Below are positions 1 to 8,211 of a DNA stretch of 64,000 nucleotides, in pieces; the first letter of the stretch is position 1, and every line of letters begins with the position of its first letter. The stretch spans positions 11,393-75,392 of the forward strand of contig NZ_JBBEBZ010000161.1 of the NCBI RefSeq assembly GCF_040882075.1. Direction: 5' to 3'. Origin of the DNA: Nitriliruptor sp040882075. Lineage in GTDB: Bacteria; Actinomycetota; Nitriliruptoria; Nitriliruptorales; Nitriliruptoraceae. The translations under genes and the position numbers were made by a program. The notes beneath the pieces were generated by a model that did no database searches, was not told where the DNA came from, and was given only the letters and a program-made list of their open reading frames with translations.

Positions 1-1216
1 CGTCGGGGAGGACCGCCGCGAGGTCACGCGCGAGGCGCGGCTCGGTCAGGGTGTCGTCGCCGTCGAGCACGGCGGTGAGGGCGCCCTCCGCGGCCGCGTC
101 CGCGTCGTGCCACCTCGCCGCCCACTCCGACGAGGCAGGGACCGCCAACAGGTCGGCGAGCGCCGTGCAGGTCGCGGCGACGTCGGCCACCAGCAGGTCG
201 GCGATGGCACGTTCCGGGTCGTGCCAGCTGCCGTCCGGATCGATGAGCACCTGCGGGACGTCGGACCCGAGCAGCCGAGCGAGGTTGCGCGACACGCCGG
301 TCCGGCCGATGCGGAGCACCAGGTCGGGTCGGTGGGCACCGGCGAACCCGGCGTGACCGAGCAGGTGGTGGGCGTGAGCGATGGCGCCGGGCACGCGCGC
401 GTTCGACGCGGGTTCGGCCAGGACCGGGTAGCCGGACGCCCGGGCCAGGGCGTGGATCGGGCCGACGTGGTCGTCGGCGGCGCTCACGCCCGTGGCACCG
501 ACGACGATCAGGCCCCGCTCGGTCGCGAGGATCCGTCCGGCGAGGGCGGCGACGTCCTCGTCGTTCGGGCGGCGCGGGGCGCGCGTGACGGTGACCCACG
601 GGCGCCGGTCGCTACGTCCCTCGGTGGGCGACGCGAACGGCGGAGCGGACGTACGCCCGTCGTCGCTGGCGGGGACGGTCGGTTCCCGGAACGGCAGGTT
701 GAGGTGCACCGGGCCTGCGGAGGCACCGAGACCGACGGCAGCCGCGACACCACGGGCCACCACCGACCGCCAGTAAGCCGGGGCGTCCTCGCGGTCCTCG
801 GCGACCCCCACCTCGCAGAACCACCGCACGCTGCCGCCGAACAGGTGGAGCTGGTCGATCGCCTGGTTCGCGCCGGTCCCACGCAGCTCCGGCGGCCGGT
901 CCGCGGTGAGCAGCAGCAGTGGGACCCCACCGGTGTCGGCCTCGATGACGGCCGGGTGGAGGTTCGCGACGGCGGATCCGGAGGTGACCACGACCGCCGC
1001 GGGCCGGCCGCTGCCTCGGCCGAGGCCGACCGCCAGGAACCCGGCGGAGCGCTCGTCCACCTCGACGTGCAACCGGATCCTCGGGTCGTCGTGCAGCGTC
1101 ATCGCGAGCGCTGCCGACCGGGACCCGGGGGCGAGGACGGCGTCGGTCACCCCGCACCGGGCCAACTCATCGACGAGGACGAGCGCCTGGGCGTGCGACG
1201 GGTTCTGCGCGCGCAT
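1..1216 (-). CDS. menD: MenD, SEPHCHC synthase (3' end cut by window edge)
   Basis: Thiamine-diphosphate enzyme adding 2-oxoglutarate-derived succinic semialdehyde to isochorismate in menaquinone synthesis. Reading leftward from the ATG at 1216, the protein begins MRAQNPSHAQALVLVDELAR and continues with LAPGSRSAALAM, the substrate-binding start of MenD. Next comes HVEVDERSAGFLAVG, which holds the catalytic ThDP glutamate region. A typical MenD is about 550 residues; about 405 are present, so the C-terminal ThDP/Mg motif lies outside the window. It follows menC by 10 bases in the same orientation, so they are probably co-transcribed. The correct reading frame has no stop through the window edge. 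Confidence 0.9.
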   Translation of the reverse strand, partial: MRAQNPSHAQALVLVDELARCGVTDAVLAPGSRSAALAMTLHDDPRIRLHVEVDERSAGFLAVGLGRGSGRPAAVVVTSGSAVANLHPAVIEADTGGVPLLLLTADRPPELRGTGANQAIDQLHLFGGSVRWFCEVGVAEDREDAPAYWRSVVARGVAAAVGLGASAGPVHLNLPFREPTVPASDDGRTSAPPFASPTEGRSDRRPWVTVTRAPRRPNDEDVAALAGRILATERGLIVVGATGVSAADDHVGPIHALARASGYPVLAEPASNARVPGAIAHAHHLLGHAGFAGAHRPDLVLRIGRTGVSRNLARLLGSDVPQVLIDPDGSWHDPERAIADLLVADVAATCTALADLLAVPASSEWAARWHDADAAAEGALTAVLDGDDTLTEPRLARDLAAVLPD

Positions 1217-1226
1217 CGAGCTGCCT

Positions 1227-2207
1227 TCAGCCGGCGAGGTGGGCGGACGCGGCACCGAGCCGCTCGATCAGCGCGAGCGCGGTGTCCGGATCAGGGGTGG
1301 CCTGGTCGAGCAGCGCCGGGTCGGGTTCGATCCGACGGACCTCGACGTGACCGTCGACCGGTTCGAGCGGTCGGTCGGTGACGTCCGCGGCCAGCAGCGT
1401 GGCCGTCCCGAGACCGCAGGCGTAGGGCAGCTCGGGTAGGGCCGCCGCGAGCGCCACGCCGGCGGCCAGGCCGACCGAGGTCTCGAGCGCGGACGACACG
1501 ACCGCGGGCAGGCCCGCGGCGTCGACCACCTCGAGGGCGCGCTGGACGCCGCCGAGCGGCTGGACCTTGATGACCACGAGGTCGGCCGCGTCGAGCCCCG
1601 CGATCCGCAGCGGGTCATCGGCGGTCCGCACGGATTCGTCCGCCGCCAGGGGCACGTCGACCCGCCGCCGGACCTCGGCGAGCTCGGACAGGGTCGCGCA
1701 CGGCTGCTCGACGTACTCGAGACCACCGGCCGCGGTGTCGAGCCGGCCGATCGCGAGCACGGCGGTCTCGACGTCCCAAGCGGCGTTGGCGTCCACACGG
1801 ATCCGTCCGGTCGGGCCGAGCGCGTCGCGGACCGCGGCGACCCGGTCGACGTCCGCCGCGAGGTCCTGGCCCGCCTCGCCGACCTTGACCTTGGCGGTCG
1901 TGCAACCGCTGCGGGCGACCAGGCGGCGGGCGGTGGCAGGGTCGACGGCGGGGACGGTGGTGTTGACCGGGACGCGGTCCCGCACCGGCGGGGGGAACGG
2001 GTCCAGCGCAGCGGCGCGGGCGGCCGCGAGCCACCTCGACGCGTAGCCGGGGCCGTACTCCGGGAACGGTGAGAACTCCCCCCACCCTGCCGGGCCGTGG
2101 AGCAGCACGCCCGACCGCGAGGTGACCCCGCGGAACCGCAGCCGCATCGGCAGCACGAACGGGACGAGCCGGTCGAGGTCCCCCGCAGCGGGTCCCGGGG
2201 AGCTCAC
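1227..2207 (-). CDS. menC: MenC, o-succinylbenzoate synthase
   Basis: Enolase-superfamily enzyme that dehydrates SHCHC to o-succinylbenzoate, cytoplasmic. 326 residues, normal for actinobacterial MenC. The catalytic set is visible: K106-x-K108 in TTAKVKVGE, metal ligands D139 (RVDANAAW), E165/E167 (LEYVEQP) and D190 (LAADES), and K214 in VVIKVQPLGG on the opposite side of the barrel. The GTG start overlaps the menA stop as GTGA, implying translational coupling with menA. N-succinylamino acid racemase activity occurs in this superfamily, but the men context favours OSB synthase. Confidence 0.93.
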   Translation of the reverse strand: MSSPGPAAGDLDRLVPFVLPMRLRFRGVTSRSGVLLHGPAGWGEFSPFPEYGPGYASRWLAAARAAALDPFPPPVRDRVPVNTTVPAVDPATARRLVARSGCTTAKVKVGEAGQDLAADVDRVAAVRDALGPTGRIRVDANAAWDVETAVLAIGRLDTAAGGLEYVEQPCATLSELAEVRRRVDVPLAADESVRTADDPLRIAGLDAADLVVIKVQPLGGVQRALEVVDAAGLPAVVSSALETSVGLAAGVALAAALPELPYACGLGTATLLAADVTDRPLEPVDGHVEVRRIEPDPALLDQATPDPDTALALIERLGAASAHLAG

Positions 2208-3121
2208 ACATCACCTCCGGCGCCCGTGACGAGCAGCGCGGTCGCGAGCAACACCGCGAACAGCAGCTGCGCCTGCGCGGTGTGCCCGAGCGCCGCGACG
2301 AGCCGCGGACCGAGCGGGGCGTGCCGCACCAGCTCGATCCCGCGCCAGGCGACGACCAGGGCCAACACGGGCGCGACGAGCCACCCCTTCCCCGTCACGA
2401 GCACGAGGGGGGCGAGCACCAGGAAGGCGGCCAGGACGAGGCCGACGTAGAGGGTCCGGGTCCGGGCCTCGCCGAGCCGGACCGCGAGCGTCCGCTTGCC
2501 GACGGCCGTGTCGGAGGGGATATCCCGCAGGTTGTTGACCACCAGCAGCGCGGTGGCGAGGGCTCCCATGGCCAGGGACGCGAGCACGGCCACGAGCCCG
2601 ATCCGTTCGTCCTGCACGTACTGCGAACCGACGGTGGCGACCACCCCGAAGAACACGAAGACGAACACCTCCCCGAGCCCGGCCGACGCGTACGGCTTGG
2701 ACCCGCCGGAGTAGCCGAGCGTGGCGAGCACCGCGGCGACGCCGACGAGCAACAGCTCCCAACCGACCAGCACCGCCAGCGTCAGCCCCGCGAGGCCCGC
2801 GACCAGGAGGGCGACCGCGATGGCGCGCTTCATGCCGCCGGGGCTGACCAGTCCGGCCGCGACGGCACGCCGCGGCCCCGTGCGGGCCTCGGTGTCGACA
2901 CCCTTGACCCCGTCGAAGTAGTCGTTGGCGTAGTTCACCGCGACCTGGAGCGCGAGCGCGACCACCAACGCCAGCACGGCACGGCCGAGATCGAGGTCGC
3001 CGGGTGCTGCTTCCGCGGAAGCAGTCCCGACCAGCACCGGCGCGACCGCGGCGGGCAACGTCCGGGGACGTGCCGCCTCGATCCAGGTGCTCGCGCCCAC
3101 AGCGCCGTTGGTCGTCGTCAT
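2204..3121 (-). CDS. menA: MenA, 1,4-dihydroxy-2-naphthoate polyprenyltransferase
   Basis: UbiA-family membrane enzyme that attaches the polyprenyl tail to 1,4-dihydroxy-2-naphthoate, giving demethylmenaquinone. 305 residues with about eight hydrophobic segments. The first Asp-rich prenyl-diphosphate site is at residues 66-76 (NDYFDGVKGVD), and the second is around VNNLRDIPSD. I chose the ATG at 3121 because the family's N-terminal WIEAARPRTLPAA follows directly and a TAGGCT -10 element lies 7 bases upstream, which suggests a leaderless message. A longer reading back to 3337 would run through a degraded gene. Likely first gene of menA-menC-menD. Confidence 0.93.
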   Translation of the reverse strand: MTTTNGAVGASTWIEAARPRTLPAAVAPVLVGTASAEAAPGDLDLGRAVLALVVALALQVAVNYANDYFDGVKGVDTEARTGPRRAVAAGLVSPGGMKRAIAVALLVAGLAGLTLAVLVGWELLLVGVAAVLATLGYSGGSKPYASAGLGEVFVFVFFGVVATVGSQYVQDERIGLVAVLASLAMGALATALLVVNNLRDIPSDTAVGKRTLAVRLGEARTRTLYVGLVLAAFLVLAPLVLVTGKGWLVAPVLALVVAWRGIELVRHAPLGPRLVAALGHTAQAQLLFAVLLATALLVTGAGGDV

Positions 3122-3128
3122 CGGTGCC

Positions 3129-3134
3129 AGCCTA
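3129..3134 (-). promoter_or_regulatory. -10 element (TAGGCT) of menA
   Basis: TAGGCT on the minus strand fits the actinobacterial TANNNT -10 consensus. Seven bases separate it from the menA ATG at 3121, the spacing expected if transcription starts at the ATG itself. No good -35 hexamer is seen. Inferred from position and motif only. Confidence 0.45.
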
Positions 3135-3249
3135 CGGTCAGGCGGACTCCCCACCTCGCACCACCCAAGAGCAACGTCGCCCTGGCGCGGCGACCCCGGC
3201 GTACGCTCCGCACATGCAGCTCGACCTGTTCGTGGGATCCATCGAGGAG

Positions 3250-3364
3250 ACCCTGTCGGCGACGCCGGCCTGCTGGTGGCGCAGCACAACTCGAAGGCTC
3301 GGAGCTGGTCACCGCCGATCGCGCCTTCGAGGCTCACGACGTCCCCGTCCGCTGGGCCGCCTGA
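3250..3364 (+). pseudogene. Remnant of a PIN-domain (VapC-like) toxin C-terminus
   Basis: Two reading frames join across one frameshift near 3290. The first gives GDAGLLVAQHN; the second gives LEGSELVTADRAFEAH followed by VPVRWA and a stop at 3362-3364. That resembles the end of a PIN nuclease, where an acidic residue follows an LLVA-type helix and LVTxDRxF precedes the last strand. No intact N-terminal half or start is visible; an ATG at 3214 opens a different frame. Probably a decayed toxin next to the intact HigBA pair. The match is short, so confidence is modest. Confidence 0.4.
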
Positions 3365-3385
3365 TCGCGACGAACGGCCGCCGGG

Positions 3386-3673
3386 TCAGCCGGCGCCGGT
3401 GAGCTGGCGCACCTCACGGGTCGGCCGTGCTCGTACGAGGTCGTGGTTCGACTGGAGATTCAGCCAGAACTCCGGCGTGGTTCCGAACGCGCCAGCGAAC
3501 AGCCAGGCCGTCTCCGGCGTCACGCCCCGCTTCCCACGCACGAGCTCGTTGATCCGCTGCACCGGAACGCCCACGTGCTGCGCCAGCGCAACCTGCGTGA
3601 GCGCGAGTGGCCCCAGGAACTCCTCGCTCAGGATCTCGCCCGGGTGCATCGGCGTCCGCTTCCTCGGCAACAT
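3386..3673 (-). CDS. higA: HigA-family antitoxin (XRE helix-turn-helix)
   Basis: 95-residue DNA-binding antitoxin of a type II toxin-antitoxin pair. It neutralises HigB and represses the shared promoter. The N-terminal MHPGEILSEEFLGPLALTQ is the HigA family signature. A helix-turn-helix (TQVALAQHVGVPVQRINELV) and the conserved RGVTPETAWLFAGAFGTTPEFW helix-loop follow. It is translated just after higB (9-base gap), the usual toxin-first order for HigBA. Sits with higB as a two-gene island between menA and menB, consistent with horizontal acquisition. Confidence 0.9.
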   Translation of the reverse strand: MLPRKRTPMHPGEILSEEFLGPLALTQVALAQHVGVPVQRINELVRGKRGVTPETAWLFAGAFGTTPEFWLNLQSNHDLVRARPTREVRQLTGAG

Positions 3674-3682
3674 GGCGGCTCC

Positions 3683-3973
3683 TCAGTGGTAGTCGGTGAT
3701 CTCGACCTCGTACGCATCGCCGGACTCCCAACCGAAGACGATGCGCCACTGGTCGTCCACCCGGATGCTGTACTTGCCTCGGAGGTCGCCCTTGAGCGGT
3801 TCCAGCCGGTTCCCTGGCGGGGCGCGGAGATCGTCCAGCTCCCTGGCCGCGTTGAGCATGTCCAGTTTCCGTGTCGCCGCCGAGCGAATGTCGGGCGAGA
3901 GCCGCCGGATCGCCTTGCCCCGTTCGCCGTGGAACAGAGCTTCGGTAGCCGAGTCGCGGAACGACCGGATCAA
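3683..3973 (-). CDS. higB: HigB-family toxin (RelE-like mRNA interferase)
   Basis: 96-residue RelE-superfamily toxin predicted to cleave mRNA on the ribosome. It begins MIRSFRDSATEALFHGERGK and carries the HigB signatures RKLDMLNAARELDDLRAPP, LRGKYSIRVDDQWRI and the terminal EVEITDYH. The basic and His residues of the last strand are typical of the active surface. First gene of the higB-higA pair. A 3' neighbour relic of a PIN toxin suggests this locus has repeatedly gained toxin genes. Confidence 0.9.
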   Translation of the reverse strand: MIRSFRDSATEALFHGERGKAIRRLSPDIRSAATRKLDMLNAARELDDLRAPPGNRLEPLKGDLRGKYSIRVDDQWRIVFGWESGDAYEVEITDYH

Positions 3974-4059
3974 GCGCTTCTCCCGCTTCCCTCAACACCC
4001 CGAGGTTGCCGCCTTACCGGGATAGCATGCAATCCTGGTCTCGTGCCTTCGTTCGCTGC

Positions 4060-5004
4060 TCAGTAGTGGTAGGGGTACGGCGACCAGTCGGGGTCGCGCT
4101 TCTCGAGGAAGCTGTCGCGGCCCTCCTGCGCCTCGTCGGTGCCGTAGATGAGCCGCGTCGCCTCGCCGGCGAACACCTGCTGGCCGATGAGACCGTCGTC
4201 GGGCAGGTTCATCGCGAACTTGAACATCCGGAGGGCGGTCGGTGACTTGCCACCGATGCGGGCGGCCCACTCGAGCGCGGTGGCCTCGAGCTCCGCGTGA
4301 TCGACCACGCGGTTGACCATGCCCATGCGGTGGGCGTCCTCGGCGGAGTACTCGTCGCCGAGCAGGAAGATCTCACGCGCGAACTTCTGCCCCACCTGGG
4401 TGGCGAGGTAGGCCGACCCGAACCCACCGTCGACGGACGCGACGTCGAGATCGGTCTGCTTGAACCGGGCGTGCTCGCGCGAGGCGATCGTCAGGTCGCA
4501 GGTCACGTGCAGCGAGTGACCACCGCCGGCAGCCCACCCGGGGACCACGGCGATGACGGCCTTCGGGGAGAACCGGATGAGCCGCTGCACCTCGAGGATG
4601 TGCAGCCGACCGACACGAGCTCGCCCCTCCATCGGCGGCCCAGGAACTGCGGAAGGGCCGCCTCGATCCTCCCCCCGGGGAGGATCCTGGGGCTCGTACT
4701 GGTAGCCGTCCTTGCCGCGGATGCGCTGGTCCCCACCCGAACAGAAGGCCCAGCCGCCGTCCTTCCGGGACGGACCGTTGCCGGTCAGCAGCACGCACGC
4801 GACGTCGCTGGTGGTGCGGGCATGTTCGAGGACCCGGTACAGCTCGTCGACGGTGTGGGGCCGGAAGGCGTTGCGCACCTCCGGACGGTCGAAGGCCACC
4901 CGCACCGTCCCCTGGTCGACGGCGCGGTGGTAGGTGACGTCGGTGAGGTCCTCGAAGCCGGGCACGGTGCGCCAGCGGTCGGCATCGAACAGCTCGGAGA
5001 CCAC
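4060..5004 (-). CDS. menB: MenB, 1,4-dihydroxy-2-naphthoyl-CoA synthase
   Basis: Crotonase-fold enzyme closing the second ring of the naphthoquinone from o-succinylbenzoyl-CoA. About 314 residues from the GTG at 5004, chosen because the family starts with an FDADRWRTVPGFEDLTD stretch and no in-frame ATG precedes it. Visible family features are GGWAFCSGGDQRIRGKDGY (oxyanion region), VPGWAAGGGHSLHV, DLTIAS, VGQKFAREIFLLG and the C-terminal DWSPYPYHY. The mid-protein loop around EVQRLIRFSPKAVIAVV matches actinobacterial MenB. Divergent from menE; the two starts are 92 bases apart. Confidence 0.95.
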   Translation of the reverse strand: MVSELFDADRWRTVPGFEDLTDVTYHRAVDQGTVRVAFDRPEVRNAFRPHTVDELYRVLEHARTTSDVACVLLTGNGPSRKDGGWAFCSGGDQRIRGKDGYQYEPQDPPRGEDRGGPSAVPGPPMEGRARVGRLHILEVQRLIRFSPKAVIAVVPGWAAGGGHSLHVTCDLTIASREHARFKQTDLDVASVDGGFGSAYLATQVGQKFAREIFLLGDEYSAEDAHRMGMVNRVVDHAELEATALEWAARIGGKSPTALRMFKFAMNLPDDGLIGQQVFAGEATRLIYGTDEAQEGRDSFLEKRDPDWSPYPYHY

Positions 5005-5057
5005 GGCTCGTTCCCGTTCATCGGAGGAAGGGCACGCCGGTCGGCGCACGGGTCCGC

Positions 5058-5067
5058 AGCCTACGCT
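5058..5067. promoter_or_regulatory. Overlapping divergent -10 elements of menB and menE
   Basis: The ten bases AGCCTACGCT contain TAGGCT reading leftward (5058-5063, 54 bases before menB) and TACGCT reading rightward (5062-5067, 29 bases before menE). Both fit TANNNT and share the central TA. If both are used, RNA polymerase could occupy only one direction at a time. Based on motif and placement only. Confidence 0.4.
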
Positions 5068-5095
5068 GACGACGTCGACGGGTCCGGAGGCGCCA

Positions 5096-6271
5096 GTGGC
5101 ACGGCTGATCGCGCTGCCCCTGCCGTCCACCGGCGAGGCGGCGGAGGCGGTCCGGGCGCGTTGGGAGGCCGGGGACGCGGTCCTCCCGCTGGACCCGGAG
5201 GCGTCGCGCGCCGAGGTGGAGGCGCTGCTGGCAGCCCTCCGACCGGACCGGCTCGCCAGCTTCGACGATCCCGACGGCTGTGCGCTGCCGGATCCGCTGC
5301 CGACCGACGACGGCGTCGCGCTCGTGGTGGCCACCTCGGGATCGACCGGGACCCGCAAGGGGGTGACGCTGACGTCCGCCGCGCTCGACGCGTCGACCGC
5401 CGCCTCGCTCGCGCGGCTCGGCGTGCAGCACGACGCCGTCTGGCGCGTTCCCTTGCCGCTCCACCACGTGGCCGGGCTGGCGGCGCTGCGGCGCGGGTGG
5501 GCGCTCGGGACGACCCCGGACGTCGTCGCGCCGGGCGACCTCGATGCGCTCCTGCGACCCGGCGCCGACCACGTCGCCGTGGTCCCGACCCAGCTGCACC
5601 GCTGGCTGGCCCGTGACGGGGCGGCCGGACCGAGGCAGGTCCTGCTCGGCGGCGCCGCCGCGTCCGGCGACCTGCTCGAACGCGCAGCCGTCGCCGGCAT
5701 CGAGGTGGTGACCAGCTACGGCATGACCGAGACCTGCGGCGGGTGCGTGTACGACGGTCACCCGCTCGCGGGCGCCGAGGTCGCGCTCGCCGGCGACGAT
5801 CGGATCCGTCTGCGGGGTGAGATGCTCTTCAGCGGGTACCGGGGGGACCCCACGGCGACGGCCGCCACCGTCGACGACGACGGTTGGTTCACCACCAGCG
5901 ACGTCGGTCGTCTCGGTGAGGACGGCAGGTTGACGGTGCTCGGTCGCGCCGACGACGTGGTCGTCAGCGGCGGCGAGAACGTCCCGCTCGCGGTGGTGGT
6001 CGCCGCCCTGCGGTCGCACCCGGACGTGGCCGATGCCACCGCCGTCGGCGAACCCGATCCCGAGTGGGGCGAGCGCGTCCACGCCGTGGTCGTCCCCCGC
6101 GACCTCGCCGCACCACCCACGGAGGCGGACCTCCGCGAGCACGTGCGGGGTGATCACCCCGCCGCGTTCGCGCCCCGGCGGGTGACCTTCGTGCAGGAAC
6201 TGCCGCGCGACGCGATGGGCAAGGTGACCCGGTCGAGCCTCCGCGCCGCGATCGCTGTCGCGCGCGGGTGA
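5096..6271 (+). CDS. menE: MenE, o-succinylbenzoate-CoA ligase
   Basis: Adenylate-forming enzyme activating o-succinylbenzoate as its CoA thioester, the substrate of MenB. 391 residues from GTG 5096, which has GGAGG at 5086-5090. That is short compared with about 450-490 for many MenE but normal for compact actinobacterial forms. ATP-binding P-loop is VVATSGSTGTRKGV, followed by LPLHHVAGL, the adenine motif TSYGMTETCGG, the hinge DVGRLGEDGRLTVLGRADD and the catalytic lysine in DAMGKVTRSSL. Ends 3 bases before the convergent anti-sigma gene, with no obvious terminator hairpin between. Confidence 0.92.
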   Translation: MARLIALPLPSTGEAAEAVRARWEAGDAVLPLDPEASRAEVEALLAALRPDRLASFDDPDGCALPDPLPTDDGVALVVATSGSTGTRKGVTLTSAALDASTAASLARLGVQHDAVWRVPLPLHHVAGLAALRRGWALGTTPDVVAPGDLDALLRPGADHVAVVPTQLHRWLARDGAAGPRQVLLGGAAASGDLLERAAVAGIEVVTSYGMTETCGGCVYDGHPLAGAEVALAGDDRIRLRGEMLFSGYRGDPTATAATVDDDGWFTTSDVGRLGEDGRLTVLGRADDVVVSGGENVPLAVVVAALRSHPDVADATAVGEPDPEWGERVHAVVVPRDLAAPPTEADLREHVRGDHPAAFAPRRVTFVQELPRDAMGKVTRSSLRAAIAVARG

Positions 6272-6274
6272 ACG

Positions 6275-7024
6275 TCAGGTGGTGAGCTCGGCGACCATGA
6301 TCGGGTCGGTGGTGGGCTGACGGATCGGCTGATCGTCGGGTTCGACGGTCACGCCGATCGCCACGGTGGTCGAGAGCTCGCCGGCCAGGACCCGGGTCGC
6401 ACGGCCACGCTCGTCGACCGAGAGGGTGCCCGCCGGCTCGGCGGCACCCTGGTCGTCGATCAGCCACAGGACGAAGGCGTGCCCGTCCGGTGCCGCTTCC
6501 ATCCCGTCGACGAGGAAGACGGCCTCGTTGCGGGCGGTGGACATCACCACGCGAACGGTCTCGGGACCGCCCGTGTCGACGTCGATGACCTGCGCGTCGG
6601 CGGCAGCCATCACGTCGGTCAGCTGGGTCGTCGAGGTCTCGAGCTGGTCGATGCGGTTGCCGAGGTTCGCGACGACCGCGGACAGACCGAGGACGGCGAT
6701 CGCGACGATCGCGGCGGCCGGCGCGGCGACCGAGCTCAGCCACCGACGCGCGGGCGAGATGCTGGTGACCTCCTGCCGCGAGGCAGGACGGGGCGGGGCT
6801 TCCTGCCGGACGTCGTCGATCCGGCCGAGGACCGCGTCGCGGAGCCCGGGCGGTGGCGTGACCGCGGACGCGCTGCCGAGCCGGGCGGCCGTCGCCTGGA
6901 GCTCGGCGACCTCCTGGCGGCAGGCGTCGCAGGCGTCGAGGTGGACCTCGAACATCTCGCGCTCATCGTCGGGGAGCGCGTCGACGGCGTAGGCACCGGC
7001 CAGCGTGTGGATGTCGGCAGACAT
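6275..7024 (-). CDS. RskA-like anti-sigma factor
   Basis: Membrane-bound anti-sigma factor predicted to hold the adjacent SigK-like factor. 249 residues from ATG 7024, preferred over ATG 7048 because GGAGGGA stands just before it and the family begins near DIHTLAGAYAVDAL. A zinc-associated anti-sigma motif HLDACDACRQE (H-x3-C-x2-C) lies near residue 30. One transmembrane helix follows around residues 95-120 (AAPAAAIVAIAVLGLSAVVA). The outer RskA domain contains the typical HAFVLWLIDDQG and PAGTL stretches. Translated right after the sigma gene; the upstream ATG would overlap its stop as ATGA. Confidence 0.88.
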   Translation of the reverse strand: MSADIHTLAGAYAVDALPDDEREMFEVHLDACDACRQEVAELQATAARLGSASAVTPPPGLRDAVLGRIDDVRQEAPPRPASRQEVTSISPARRWLSSVAAPAAAIVAIAVLGLSAVVANLGNRIDQLETSTTQLTDVMAAADAQVIDVDTGGPETVRVVMSTARNEAVFLVDGMEAAPDGHAFVLWLIDDQGAAEPAGTLSVDERGRATRVLAGELSTTVAIGVTVEPDDQPIRQPTTDPIMVAELTT

Positions 7025-7044
7025 CGTGGTCCCTCCGAGGTAGC

Positions 7045-7644
7045 TCATCGAGCCACCCCCATAGCGTCGCGCATACGGATCAGACCGTCGCGCATGCGGG
7101 TCTTGACGGTCCCGAGCGGGGTGTCGAGCAGGTCGGCGACCTCGCGGTAGGTGTGGCCGCCGTAGTAGGCCAGCTCCACCGCCTCGCGCTGCAGATCGGT
7201 GAGGGCGGACAGCGCCTCGCGCACCTGTTGGTGCTCGAACCGCAGCTCCACCTCCTCGGCGACCTCGTCGAAGGCGCGCGACCGGTCGCGGATGGCGATG
7301 CGTTCGGTGCGGTCTCGGCTGGCCTGCTCGCTGCGGACCCGGTCGATGGCCCGTCGGTGGGCCATGGTGAGGATCCAGGTCTGGACGGTCCCACGGTCGG
7401 GGTCGAACCGGGTCGCGGTGCGCCAGACCTCGACGAGCACCTCCTGTGCGACCTCCTCGGACTGCGAGGGGTCGCGGACGACCCGCTTCACGACCCCGTA
7501 GACGGAGCCTGCGAACCGGTCGAACAGGTCAGCGAACGCCGCCTGGTCGCCACGGGCGACCGCAGCCATCAGGTCCTCGTCCGGCACGGTCTTGCCCCCC
7601 GGGAGGGGGGTCAACCGTCTTCGGCGGTCGGGTTCCATCGGCAT
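7045..7644 (-). CDS. sigK: SigK-like ECF RNA polymerase sigma factor
   Basis: ECF sigma factor of about 199 residues. Region 2 (LMAAVARGDQAAFADLFDRF, then EEVAQEVLVEVWRTATRFDP and GTVQTWILTMAHRRAIDRVR) is very close to SigK. Region 4 (LTDLQREAVELAYYGGHTYR, then LLDTPLGTVKTRMRDGLIRM) carries the -35 recognition helix. Start is ATG 7644 or the in-frame ATG 7638. With the RskA-like gene it forms a sigK-rskA pair, which in mycobacteria responds to envelope or redox signals through proteolysis of the anti-sigma. DUF4383 gene lies upstream in the same direction, 17 bases away. Confidence 0.88.
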   Translation of the reverse strand: MPMEPDRRRRLTPLPGGKTVPDEDLMAAVARGDQAAFADLFDRFAGSVYGVVKRVVRDPSQSEEVAQEVLVEVWRTATRFDPDRGTVQTWILTMAHRRAIDRVRSEQASRDRTERIAIRDRSRAFDEVAEEVELRFEHQQVREALSALTDLQREAVELAYYGGHTYREVADLLDTPLGTVKTRMRDGLIRMRDAMGVAR

Positions 7645-7661
7645 CTCTCGGTCGTCGAGGT

Positions 7662-8096
7662 TCAAGGTCGGCGGTCGGTGGGCAGGACCGCGCAGGTGCC
7701 GGCGATCGCTGCGGTGAGCAGGTGGGCGGTGATGGTCGCGGTGTTGACGGCGAGGACGTTGCCGTCGGTGCCGACGACGCCGATCCCGAACAGGCCGACC
7801 ACGGCGAAGGCCGCGGCGGCGAGCATCGTCGCGACCCGCGCCGCCTCGGGGGAGGCGCCGGCCGCAGCGACCAGGGTGATACCGACCAGCAGGTGGAGCA
7901 GGTTCTGGATGCCGTTGACCTCGAAGCCGAGCAGCACGGCACCGCGGGTGGTCGTCATCGAGCTGAAACCGGTCACGCCGAAGCCGACGATCCCGGCCGA
8001 GCAGTAGACCACGCCGGCGGCGCGCGCGAACCGGACCGCGGGGGTCCTCGTCGCGCTCGGTCGGGGGGTCCCGACCATCCGCTGGGTGGTGATCAC
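7662..8096 (-). CDS. DUF4383 family membrane protein
   Basis: Small integral membrane protein with four hydrophobic segments of about 20 residues each. The sequence TGFSSMTTTRGAVLLGFEVN followed by GIQNLLHLLVG is the DUF4383 hallmark; in these proteins helix one is followed by a loop ending in a conserved NxxHxLLG. No function is established for the family. I favour the GTG at 8096 (144 residues) because GAGGACGAC precedes it; an ATG at 8078 is possible. Placed directly upstream of the SigK-like gene, so it may belong to the same transcript. Confidence 0.72.
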   Translation of the reverse strand: MITTQRMVGTPRPSATRTPAVRFARAAGVVYCSAGIVGFGVTGFSSMTTTRGAVLLGFEVNGIQNLLHLLVGITLVAAAGASPEAARVATMLAAAAFAVVGLFGIGVVGTDGNVLAVNTATITAHLLTAAIAGTCAVLPTDRRP

Positions 8097-8211
8097 GTCG
8101 TCCTCGCCGGCTGCGGGGCACCCCGCCGGCGCCCGACCGGGTGCAGCGACCCCGACCGCCACTTCCACGGTCGGCGCACAGGTGGTTCGCAGTCGACGCC
8201 CCGGCGGTTGC

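Noticed and set aside
3214..3402. Small plus-strand gene starting at ATG 3214
   Set aside because: Its frame quickly becomes Arg-rich and disagrees with the PIN-like frames. The region fits a decayed gene better than a new small protein.
6272..6274. Terminator between convergent menE and the anti-sigma gene
   Set aside because: Only three bases separate the stops and no hairpin is seen in the flanking coding ends.
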